Shown in pieces: positions 1 to 5,436 of a stretch of 6,291 nucleotides of DNA (position 1 is the first letter of the stretch; each line of letters starts with the position of its first letter). The notes beneath the pieces were generated by a model. It saw only the letters and a list, made by a program, of their open reading frames with translations. It made no database searches and was not told the DNA's origin. This DNA is from Lachnospiraceae bacterium (GTDB lineage: Bacteria > Bacillota > Clostridia > Lachnospirales > Lachnospiraceae): assembly GCA_004557975.1 (NCBI GenBank), contig SFEV01000091.1, forward strand, positions 1 to 6,291. The letters run 5' to 3'. Both the position numbers and the translations under genes were made by a program.

Positions 1-1
1 A

Positions 2-10
2 TGATATAAT
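2..10 (+). promoter_or_regulatory. Extended -10 promoter element for the ferredoxin gene
   Basis: The sequence TGATATAAT is a perfect extended -10 (TGn followed by TATAAT) for the housekeeping sigma factor. Any -35 element would lie outside the window. Transcription would begin near position 17, giving a leader of about 85 nt before the ATG at 102. The match is exact, but the upstream context cannot be seen, and chance AT-rich matches occur. Confidence 0.5.
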
Positions 11-32
11 AAGTTCAAACCTTATTTTACGT

Positions 33-74
33 TTTCTGTGGTTCGTCCAAGAAGCAGCAGCCACGGTACAGAAA
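33..74 (+). promoter_or_regulatory. Leader stem-loop upstream of the ferredoxin gene
   Basis: TTTCTGT at 33-39 is the exact reverse complement of ACAGAAA at 68-74. GTGG (38-41) can alternatively pair with CCAC (61-64), which would close the inner part of the helix and leave a small bulge. It lies within the predicted 5' leader and ends 15 nt before the GGAGGT ribosome site. No T-run follows, so it is not an intrinsic terminator. An effect on mRNA stability or translation is possible but unproven, and I do not recognise a known riboswitch. Confidence 0.3.
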
Positions 75-101
75 CAAATCAAAATATGCGGAGGTATACA
101 T

Positions 102-491
102 ATGAAGAAATTAGTAGTAACAGACAAGACTGCCTGTAAAGCCTGCTTAAGCTGTGTAATTGCATGTTCAGAGGCATTTTACAAGGAGTTTGACCCGGCT
201 AAGTCATGTATCCAGATTGTATCCAAGACGGGTACGGATGCGACAGTGAAGTCATGTATTCAGTGCGGCAAATGTGCAAGAAACTGTGAGGCAGGTGCAA
301 TCAAACAGAATGCCAAGGGTGTTTACATGGTTGATAAGAAGCTTTGTACAGGCTGCGGCAAATGTGTGGAAGTCTGTCCGATGGGTGTTATGGTAAAAGC
401 GGAATCCTCAACGGTTGCTTCCAAGTGTATTGCCTGCGGTATCTGCGCGAAGGCATGTCCGATGGGTATTCTGGAGGTACAGGAGAAATAA
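102..491 (+). CDS. Four-cluster 4Fe-4S ferredoxin-like electron transfer protein
   Basis: This 129-residue cytoplasmic protein has four complete CxxCxxCxxxC motifs: C12/15/18/22, C52/55/58/62, C82/85/88/92 and C109/112/115/119. Sixteen cysteines suffice for four [4Fe-4S] clusters. The last two motifs carry the ferredoxin-type proline after the fourth cysteine (CP); the first two do not. C36 is an extra cysteine. There is no signal peptide or membrane segment. The arrangement is that of HycB/CooF/DmsB-type electron transfer subunits, but shorter than their usual 150-200 residues. Such proteins relay electrons between an oxidoreductase and another carrier, and in Clostridia they often accompany aldehyde:ferredoxin oxidoreductases. 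No catalytic partner is visible here; it may lie upstream of the window. The start is supported by GGAGGT at 90-95, six bases before the ATG. The specific partner is unknown. Confidence 0.93.
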   Translation: MKKLVVTDKTACKACLSCVIACSEAFYKEFDPAKSCIQIVSKTGTDATVKSCIQCGKCARNCEAGAIKQNAKGVYMVDKKLCTGCGKCVEVCPMGVMVKAESSTVASKCIACGICAKACPMGILEVQEK

Positions 492-523
492 TCACCGCCA
501 GGAAAATCGGTGTGGTTCAGGTA

Positions 524-571
524 TGGGATTTCAGAGACTGTGATTGTTTTACACGGGGTTCTGAAATCCCA
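524..571 (+). repeat. Perfect 12-bp inverted repeat between ferredoxin and isomerase genes
   Basis: TGGGATTTCAGA at 524-535 and TCTGAAATCCCA at 560-571 are exact reverse complements separated by 24 nt. As RNA this forms a stable stem with a large loop. The downstream bases ACTTGTTGCTTTT contain only one short T-run, several bases away, so it is at best a weak terminator for the ferredoxin transcript. It could also be an operator or a leader structure controlling the isomerase. I see no convincing promoter between the repeat and the isomerase start. Confidence 0.6.
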
Positions 572-621
572 CTTGTTGCTTTTAACCGAATTATAAAAAT
601 CAAAACAGGGGGATCTTATTT

Positions 622-1305
622 ATGAAACGTTCAGAAGTAAATGCATGTATTAAATATATGGAGAATCTGATTAAGGAGCACGGCTTTGAGCTTCCGCCGT
701 TCTGCAACTGGACACCGGAGGAATGGGAGTCAAAGGGTCATGAGTACGACGAGATACGCGACAATATGCTGGGATGGGATATCACGGATTACGGTCGTAA
801 TGACTGGGAGAAGCTTGGCTTTGCTCTTGTTACACTGAGAAACGGCAATCAGCACAATCCGAAATACAAAAAGGTATACGCTGAGAAGCTGCTGATGCTG
901 AAAGAGGGACAGCATTCCCCGATGCATTTCCATTGGACAAAGAGCGAGGATATTATCAACCGCGGCGGTGGAGTTCTGATTATCCATGTTTATAACGATG
1001 ACGGAAACGGTGGATTTTCAGATGAGGACGTACTCGTAAATTCAGATGGGCGTTCCTACTACGTGCCGGCAGGTACGGGTGTGGAGCTGCACCCGGGCGA
1101 GAGTATTACGCTGTGGCCGCATCAGTATCATGATTTTGATATCGTTCCGGGTACAGGTGATGTCCTGATCGGTGAAGTATCCATGTGCAACGATGACAAT
1201 ACAGACAACCGTTTCTATGAGGAAATGGGCCGGTTCCCGGCTATTGAAGAGGATGAGCCGCCGTATCGTCTCCTCTGCAATGAGTATCCGGCAGCAAAAG
1301 ACTGA
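622..1305 (+). CDS. D-lyxose / D-mannose ketol-isomerase family cupin
   Basis: The 227-residue product matches the bacterial D-lyxose isomerase family (Lyx_isomer cupins, of which E. coli z5688 and B. subtilis YdaE are examples) over full length. Family members interconvert D-lyxose with D-xylulose and D-mannose with D-fructose, using a divalent metal in a cupin barrel. The hallmark block at residues 101-117, MHFHWTKSEDIINRGGG, supplies the likely metal ligands H102, H104 and E109. A second cupin motif, WPHQYHDF at 165-172, supplies a further histidine (H167 or H170). The N-terminal segment with FELPPFCNWTPEEW is also family-typical. The protein is cytoplasmic with no signal peptide. GGGGGA at 608-613, eight bases before the ATG, supports the start. 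The downstream mutarotase in the same direction fits a sugar-utilisation role. Substrate preference cannot be read from sequence. Confidence 0.92.
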   Translation: MKRSEVNACIKYMENLIKEHGFELPPFCNWTPEEWESKGHEYDEIRDNMLGWDITDYGRNDWEKLGFALVTLRNGNQHNPKYKKVYAEKLLMLKEGQHSPMHFHWTKSEDIINRGGGVLIIHVYNDDGNGGFSDEDVLVNSDGRSYYVPAGTGVELHPGESITLWPHQYHDFDIVPGTGDVLIGEVSMCNDDNTDNRFYEEMGRFPAIEEDEPPYRLLCNEYPAAKD

Positions 1306-1360
1306 GAGAAAATGATTCATCTTGGATGACAGCGAAGGATTTGCACAGAGGGAACAGGAT

Positions 1361-2236
1361 ATGGAATATAAGATAAAAAATGAATTTCTGACGGTAATTG
1401 TCAGCGACAGGGGAGCAGAGCTGCAGTCTGTGAAGGGTTCTGACGGGACAGAATATCTCTGGCAGGGCAATCAGGAGATATGGGGAGACAGAGCCCCCAA
1501 TATTTTTCCGTATGTTGCCCGGATGACAGACGGAAAATATACCGTATACGGGAATGAGTACCGTATGAAAATCCACGGATTTGTCATGTATGCGACACTT
1601 CAGATGGAACGCCAGAGTGAAGACAGCCTGACATTTTGTCTTGAAAGCAATGAAGCGACGAGAGAACAGTATCCCTTTGATTTTACGTATCGGATCACGT
1701 ATATTTTGAAGGAGCATACATTGAAGATTGTGACCGGGGTGGAAAACCGCAGTGACAGAAGAATGTATTTTGGTACAGGCGGTCATCCTGGCTTCAATGT
1801 TCCGCTGGAAGACGGCTTTGCATTTTCTGATTATTATCTGGAGTTCGATCAGCCGTCGAAGCCGACGCGCGTCGGTTTTACGGAGGCATGCTTCCTGAAT
1901 GGCAGAGATGAGCCGTACGCACTGGAGAACAACCGCAGAATTCCTCTGCGTCACGATCTGTTCGATGAGGATGCGATTGTACTGAAAAATACGGCGCGGA
2001 GTGTCCGGCTCGCATGTGACGGAGGCCGACACAGTGTAACAGTATCCTGGCCGGAGCACGGCTATATCGGGTTCTGGCATATGCCGCGCATGGAAGCTCC
2101 GTACGTATGTATTGAGCCCTGGAGCTCCCTGCCGTCGAGGGACGGTGTGGTGGAAAATCTGGCACAGCAGTCGGATCTGATCGGACTGGATGCAGGGAAG
2201 ACGTATGAGAATACGTGGACAATTGAGATACAGTGA
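1361..2236 (+). CDS. Aldose 1-epimerase (mutarotase), LacX-like
   Basis: The 291-residue protein belongs to the galactose mutarotase-like fold, LacX branch. The enzymes equilibrate alpha and beta anomers of aldoses in the cytoplasm. Visible hallmarks, numbered from the ATG at 1361, are NIFPYVARM near 47-55, IHGFVM with H72, GGHPGFN with the catalytic histidine H142, and CIEPWSS with the catalytic base E252. The reading frame is open back to a TTG at 1322, but the ATG at 1361 is preferred: GAGGGA at 1348-1353 lies seven bases upstream, and MEYKIKNEFLTVIVSDRGAE is how the fold normally begins. It starts 55 nt after the isomerase stop with no promoter or terminator between, so the two genes are probably co-transcribed. 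The substrate is not determined by sequence; the isomerase suggests a pentose or hexose such as lyxose or mannose. Confidence 0.92.
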   Translation: MEYKIKNEFLTVIVSDRGAELQSVKGSDGTEYLWQGNQEIWGDRAPNIFPYVARMTDGKYTVYGNEYRMKIHGFVMYATLQMERQSEDSLTFCLESNEATREQYPFDFTYRITYILKEHTLKIVTGVENRSDRRMYFGTGGHPGFNVPLEDGFAFSDYYLEFDQPSKPTRVGFTEACFLNGRDEPYALENNRRIPLRHDLFDEDAIVLKNTARSVRLACDGGRHSVTVSWPEHGYIGFWHMPRMEAPYVCIEPWSSLPSRDGVVENLAQQSDLIGLDAGKTYENTWTIEIQ

Positions 2237-2297
2237 GAGAGGACTTTTCAGAAACGTACTTGGTGACTGAAAATATTTGCAGTGATTGCGGAATTGG

Positions 2298-2354
2298 AAC
2301 GGGCTGCGGCAAAGCGGTCGGGAAGTATCCCGGCTGTTTGCTGCAGCCCGTTTT
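2298..2354. terminator. Long hairpin terminator between convergent genes
   Basis: AACGGGCTGC at 2298-2307 pairs perfectly with GCAGCCCGTT at 2343-2352. The inner sequence continues the helix with GC and GU pairs and one bulge up to CGGGA (2319-2323) and TCCCG (2328-2332), closing on a four-base AGTA loop. The whole is about 25 pairs. On the plus strand it ends in TTTT and terminates the isomerase-mutarotase transcript. On the minus strand it lies directly after the cyclophilin stop codon and probably also ends that transcript, though the minus-strand T-tract is weak. Confidence 0.85.
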
Positions 2355-2355
2355 A

Positions 2356-2877
2356 TCATGCTTTTTCCGGTTCCGGATAATCGACGCCGAAGGTGTCCAC
2401 CGTCATGCTTTTGATTCTTTGCGGCTCAAGCGGACGGTCACGGTAGTCTGTCGGAGTCTCAGCGATCTTGTCAACAATCTCCATACCCTCAATGACCTTG
2501 CCGAATGCGGCGTAGGCTCCATCGAGATGCGGAGCGGCCTTATGCATCAGGAAGAACTGACTTCCTGCAGAATCCGGGTGCATGGCCCGTGCCATGGAGA
2601 GGACGCCTGGTGTGTGTTTCAGATCATTTCTGAAACCGTTCTGAGCAAACTCTCCCGGAATAGAGTATCCCGGGCCGCCCATGCCGGTTCCGTCCGGGCA
2701 GCCGCCCTGGATCATAAAGCCGCTGATAACGCGGTGGAAGATCAGTCCGTCATAAAAGCTTTTTTTAACAAGACTGATAAAGTTGTTTACAGAGTTCGGG
2801 GCAACATCCGGGTAAAGCTCTGCTTTCATGATGTCGCCGTTTTCCATTGTAATAGTAACGATTGGATTCTGTGCCAT
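2356..2877 (-). CDS. Cyclophilin-type peptidyl-prolyl cis-trans isomerase
   Basis: The 173-residue single-domain cyclophilin catalyses cis-trans isomerisation of peptide bonds before proline and assists folding. There is no signal peptide or lipobox, so it is cytoplasmic, like PpiB. Diagnostic segments are FHRVISGFMIQGG at 47-59 with the catalytic arginine R49, GTGMGGPGY at 63-71, GVLSMARA at 91-98, SQFFLM at 106-111 and HLDGAYAAFGKV at 117-128. The length agrees with compact bacterial cyclophilins. The frame stays open upstream to 3051, but that extension lacks domain similarity and runs back through the promoter. The ATG at 2877 has an AAAGGAA-type ribosome site (plus-strand 2885-2891), eight bases away. 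It is monocistronic: a good promoter lies upstream and a shared terminator downstream. Confidence 0.95.
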   Translation of the reverse strand: MAQNPIVTITMENGDIMKAELYPDVAPNSVNNFISLVKKSFYDGLIFHRVISGFMIQGGCPDGTGMGGPGYSIPGEFAQNGFRNDLKHTPGVLSMARAMHPDSAGSQFFLMHKAAPHLDGAYAAFGKVIEGMEIVDKIAETPTDYRDRPLEPQRIKSMTVDTFGVDYPEPEKA

Positions 2878-2929
2878 GGTTCTGTTCCTTTCTTTTTTAA
2901 AATCAGATATCATTCTGTCAACTGTACGT

Positions 2930-2958
2930 ATTATAGCGGCTTTTGAGACGGTTTGCAA
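2930..2958 (-). promoter_or_regulatory. SigA-type promoter of the cyclophilin gene
   Basis: Read on the minus strand, TTGCAA (plus-strand 2953-2958) is followed by a 17-bp spacer and a perfect TATAAT (plus-strand 2930-2935). The -35 matches consensus at four of six bases. Transcription would start near 2923, giving a leader of about 46 nt before the ATG at 2877. Position and spacing are ideal. Confidence 0.75.
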
Positions 2959-2975
2959 GGTGTGCATGCATGATC

Positions 2976-3004
2976 TTTCCATGCAGTAAAAAATATAGTA
3001 TACT
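2976..3004 (+). promoter_or_regulatory. SigA-type promoter of the GNAT gene
   Basis: TTTCCA at 2976-2981 (four of six matches to TTGACA) is separated by 17 bp from TATACT at 2999-3004 (five of six matches). Transcription would start near 3011, inside the palindrome at 3005-3017. The -35 elements of this promoter and of the divergent cyclophilin promoter are only 17 bp apart, so the two may influence each other. Confidence 0.6.
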
Positions 3005-3017
3005 CTGTCTGAGACAG
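3005..3017. promoter_or_regulatory. 13-bp palindrome on the GNAT transcription start (possible operator)
   Basis: CTGTCT at 3005-3010 and AGACAG at 3012-3017 form a perfect inverted repeat around one central base. It begins directly after the predicted -10 box, so a protein bound here would block RNA polymerase. In RNA the single-base centre could not form a proper hairpin loop without opening pairs, which favours a DNA-binding site. No cognate regulator is visible in the window. Confidence 0.4.
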
Positions 3018-3089
3018 GCCGAATCACCTGCTGATGAGACCGTGAAAACATGAGTCAGAAGTGGGCAAACGGCAGAGATGGAGAAAAGC

Positions 3090-4016
3090 ATGGATCTTAA
3101 ATACGTTATTTTTGCGCTGAGTTCAGAGTGGAACGGGCAGAAAAAAATGCTGACAGAACAATTAGAGAGAGACGGTATCGTCTGCTGTGATCTCCGGGAT
3201 GTGACTGAGAAGCGGCAATGTGCGGTTCTGATTACGGACAGCAGAAATATTGCAGCATCGAATGATGGTGAAATCGTATGCATTGGCTGTGACAGGGAGA
3301 ATGCAGCGTTTTTTGAAGGGGCAGCTCTGGTGACAGATGATCTGACATCGCTTGACAGCCAGATTCTGGAGGAAACGTTTCTGCATAGTCTGGGACGTCC
3401 TGTCACTGTGGCGCGTACGAACCGGCTGATTATCCGTGAGATTTCGGAGGAGGATTTTGATGGACTGTATCGAATCAGCCTCCAGCCGGGAATGCAGTAT
3501 GCTTTTATTTCAGAGGAAAACTGTTTCGAGCCTGAACGCCTTGCGGCATATATTTCTCATGTGTACAGATTTTATGGTTATGGACTGTGGAGTGTACTGA
3601 AAAAGGACGGGACACTGATCGGCTGCTGCGGATTGTCGGAGTATGGGGAGGAGCACGAAATAGATTTTGAAACGGATTCTGAAACAGATTCTGCAGAGGC
3701 GGAGTTCTGCCTTGAACTCCGGTATATGCTGGCCAGGGAACATCAGGGCAGCGGTTATGGACAGGAAATGTGCCGCGCAGCTCTGAATTATGCCTTTGCT
3801 CGGACAGATTGTGAAAAAGTCCTGATTCGTGTTCACCGGGATAATCATGCGTCGATCAGGCTGGCAGAACGTCTCGGATTTCGGGAAAGGGCATGCAGTG
3901 AAGAGGATGTGCGGATTTTCAGCATGGAGGCAGTGCAAAGCACGGAAAATCGACATGGAACTCAATTGTCGGACAACTTATATTATGAACGCAGACAGAA
4001 TTCTATTTGTGTCTGA
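3090..4016 (+). CDS. GNAT family N-acetyltransferase with N-terminal HAD-like module
   Basis: The protein has 308 residues from the ATG at 3090. Residues 1 to about 101 resemble the degenerate HAD-like module found before the GNAT domain in many Lachnospiraceae proteins: a hydrophobic strand with VLITDS at 46-51, a CIGCDRENAAFFEGAALVTD segment, and a closing helix. A GNAT domain follows from TNRLIIREI (110-118) to the end. It carries YGYGLWSVL, then LIGCCGL, and the acetyl-CoA binding loop QGSGYG at 219-224, with NHASIRLAERLGF as the final helix-strand signature. Family members transfer an acetyl group from acetyl-CoA to an amine; the acceptor is unknown. An acidic ETDSETDS insert lies before the LELRYML strand. 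The start is chosen because GGAG at 3080-3083 lies six bases upstream; an ATG at 3078 (four codons longer) has a poorer ribosome site. No clear terminator follows. Confidence 0.87.
   Translation: MDLKYVIFALSSEWNGQKKMLTEQLERDGIVCCDLRDVTEKRQCAVLITDSRNIAASNDGEIVCIGCDRENAAFFEGAALVTDDLTSLDSQILEETFLHSLGRPVTVARTNRLIIREISEEDFDGLYRISLQPGMQYAFISEENCFEPERLAAYISHVYRFYGYGLWSVLKKDGTLIGCCGLSEYGEEHEIDFETDSETDSAEAEFCLELRYMLAREHQGSGYGQEMCRAALNYAFARTDCEKVLIRVHRDNHASIRLAERLGFRERACSEEDVRIFSMEAVQSTENRHGTQLSDNLYYERRQNSICV
3663..3698 (+). repeat. 12-nt tandem repeat inside the GNAT gene
   Basis: Three successive 12-nt units begin at 3663, 3675 and 3687: GATTTTGAAACG, GATTCTGAAACA and GATTCTGCAGAG. The first two differ at two positions; the third matches only in its first half. 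They are in frame and encode an acidic DFETDSETDSAE stretch in a loop between GNAT strands. Confidence 0.6.
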
Positions 4017-4037
4017 TTCCTTTGTATCATATTGTAA

Positions 4038-4067
4038 TTGACAGGAATATACAGGAAAAGCTATAAT
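4038..4067 (+). promoter_or_regulatory. Consensus SigA promoter of the parA-like operon
   Basis: TTGACA at 4038-4043 and TATAAT at 4062-4067 are both perfect consensus hexamers, separated by 18 bp. Transcription should begin near 4074, giving a leader of about 27 nt before the ATG at 4101. This predicts strong, probably constitutive expression unless repressed. It also shows that the TTG at 4038, which could be taken as a start codon for the ATPase, is the -35 box and not translated. Confidence 0.88.
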
Positions 4068-4100
4068 AAACAAAAGAAAAGCAAAAACGGGAGTGCCATT

Positions 4101-4892
4101 ATGGGAAAAACGAAAACAATCTGCTTTGCAAACAATAAAGGAGGGAGCGGTAAGTCGACGACCTGCTCCAATGTCGGTTATGCGCTTTCGGCTATGGGCA
4201 GAAGAGTGCTGCTTGTGGACGGGGATATGCAGATGAATCTGACGCTGTCGTTCTTTGTGGAGGAGGATGCACTGGCATTTGCGTCGGGGGAGAAGAATCT
4301 GTACCAGGCGGTGCGCGCTCAGAAGGATCTGAAGGATTATATTGTGAAGACAGCCTATGAAAATCTGGACCTGATCCCCTCCTCAACGCTGATGAGTTCC
4401 ATGGAGTATGAGCTGTTTACGAAATGGCAGCGTGAATTTATTCTGAAGAAGTGTCTCGCATCTGTGAAGGAAGCAGGTACGTATGATTATATTCTGATTG
4501 ACGCGCCGCCTACGCTGGGAGGATGGGTGATGAACATCCTGTGCGCTTCAGACAGCGTTGTAATTCCGGTGGAGGCGAGTCCCTGGGGATTGTTCGGTCT
4601 GGCAAACATGTTTGAATTTCTGAATGAGGTGCGTCAGATCACGCCGGAGCTGGAATTGCTTGGCATTGTGGTGACGAAGGCAGATACGAGAAAAGGATAT
4701 TTCAGACAGACGATGGAGACGCTGCAGTCCATGGAGGAGATTCACCTGTTTCGGACGTGCATCCGTGTGGACAGTGCGGTGGAATGGGCTCAGGATAACA
4801 GCGCCCCTGTGTGTGCTTATAAAAAGAGCAGCAGGAGTGCAAAGGAATACACGGAACTTGCAGAGGAGGTGGATGCAGTTGGCAGTCGGTAA
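4101..4892 (+). CDS. ParA/MinD/Soj-type partition ATPase
   Basis: The 263-residue P-loop ATPase is of the ParA superfamily, whose ATP-bound dimers bind nucleoid DNA or membrane and position DNA or protein cargo. It has the deviant Walker A KGGSGKSTT at 13-21 with signature lysine K13 and phosphate-binding K18, Walker A' LLVDGDMQMNLTL at 37-49 (D40, D42, Q44, N46), and Walker B YILIDAPPTLG at 130-140 with D134. The segment VVTKADTRKGY is the usual nucleotide-base contact strand. There is no N-terminal helix-turn-helix, as in chromosomal Soj and type Ib plasmid ParA, and no evident C-terminal membrane-targeting helix as in MinD. The ATG at 4101 has GGGAG at 4089-4093, seven bases upstream. The frame extends to a TTG at 4038, but that is the -35 box. 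The 3' end overlaps the ParB-like gene by 20 bp. Confidence 0.93.
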   Translation: MGKTKTICFANNKGGSGKSTTCSNVGYALSAMGRRVLLVDGDMQMNLTLSFFVEEDALAFASGEKNLYQAVRAQKDLKDYIVKTAYENLDLIPSSTLMSSMEYELFTKWQREFILKKCLASVKEAGTYDYILIDAPPTLGGWVMNILCASDSVVIPVEASPWGLFGLANMFEFLNEVRQITPELELLGIVVTKADTRKGYFRQTMETLQSMEEIHLFRTCIRVDSAVEWAQDNSAPVCAYKKSSRSAKEYTELAEEVDAVGSR

Positions 4893-5433
4893 AGGAAGTC
4901 TGCTGCGGGCGGCAAGTGCTGCAGGGAAAGCGCAGAAAGCAGAGGAGCATGCAGCTGTACCGGAGCAGATGGCGGCAGAGGGATCACGAAAAAAAGTAAA
5001 AAGAGCAGCGCAGCGGGCAACAGCGGAAGAGACGGAAGCGAAGAAACTGTCTGTATATGTGACCTCGGTGCCGTCCGGTCTGCTGCGTGAGATACCTGGA
5101 GAGTGGCGGGGCCCCAGATACGTCTGTCCCAACGTATCCATGCTTGCAGAATCTGTCTCCAGATGTGGTATTCTGGAGCCGCTTCCGGTGGTGCAGACCG
5201 GAGAAAAGGTTTACCAGCTCGTTGGCGGAAGCAAAAGAATGCAGGTGGTGCGCATGCTGGGCATTGAGGAGGTTCCTGTGGCTGTGCTGCCCGGAAGCTC
5301 CATGGAAGATGCTGAGAAGATTTACCGGGAACTGGCTCCGTTTTCGGATGCCGCGCAGGATACGGTGCATCAGGCCAAATTCCGGACGGCAGCCTTGTTC
5401 GGAAGTCAGAGAATACCGGAATATCTGCTGTAG
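4873..5433 (+). CDS. ParB-like N-domain protein lacking a helix-turn-helix
   Basis: The 186-residue product starts with an Ala/Lys/Glu-rich, low-complexity segment (about 9-58), probably disordered or helical and basic around 39-48 (RKKVKRAAQR). A ParB/Srx-type N-domain follows at about 70-140: SMLAESVSRCGILEPLPVV (89-107), YQLVGGSKRMQVVRMLGI (114-131), then VPVAVL. The usual box GERR is GSKR here (119-122), so the glutamate is missing while the GxxR spacing is kept. After residue 140 there are only about 45 residues, with no helix-turn-helix or dimerisation domain; normal ParB proteins have about 280 residues. The gene overlaps the ATPase gene by 20 bp, implying translational coupling and a functional partnership. 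AGGAGG at 4864-4869 precedes the ATG by only three bases, so the in-frame TTG at 4879, nine bases away, is an alternative start. Role inferred as ATPase partner or regulator. Confidence 0.8.
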   Translation: MQLAVGKGSLLRAASAAGKAQKAEEHAAVPEQMAAEGSRKKVKRAAQRATAEETEAKKLSVYVTSVPSGLLREIPGEWRGPRYVCPNVSMLAESVSRCGILEPLPVVQTGEKVYQLVGGSKRMQVVRMLGIEEVPVAVLPGSSMEDAEKIYRELAPFSDAAQDTVHQAKFRTAALFGSQRIPEYLL

Positions 5434-5436
5434 CAG

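Noticed and set aside
493..512. CACCG...CGGTG small inverted repeat just after the ferredoxin stop
   Set aside because: Five pairs with a 10-nt loop and no T-run; within chance expectation.
573..597. Possible promoter TTGTTG / TATAAA upstream of the lyxose isomerase
   Set aside because: The spacer is only 13 bp and the -35 match is poor, so it was not annotated, although TATAAA alone could serve as a -10.
1241..2359. A 372-codon open frame on the minus strand opposite the mutarotase
   Set aside because: It runs antisense to a gene with clear family motifs and its translation has no recognisable domain, so it is a shadow of the codon pattern on the other strand.
2233..2946. A 237-codon plus-strand frame across the cyclophilin region
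   Set aside because: It is antisense to an unmistakable cyclophilin and passes through the terminator and promoter of that gene.
3051..3101. Short upstream frame (16 codons from the ATG at 3051) overlapping the GNAT start, as a possible leader peptide
   Set aside because: No good ribosome site and no regulatory amino acid run or attenuator structure, so it is not supported.
3992..4015. CAGACA...TGTCTG inverted repeat at the end of the GNAT gene as a terminator
   Set aside because: Only six pairs, a 12-nt loop, location inside the coding sequence and no T-run directly after it; too weak to call.
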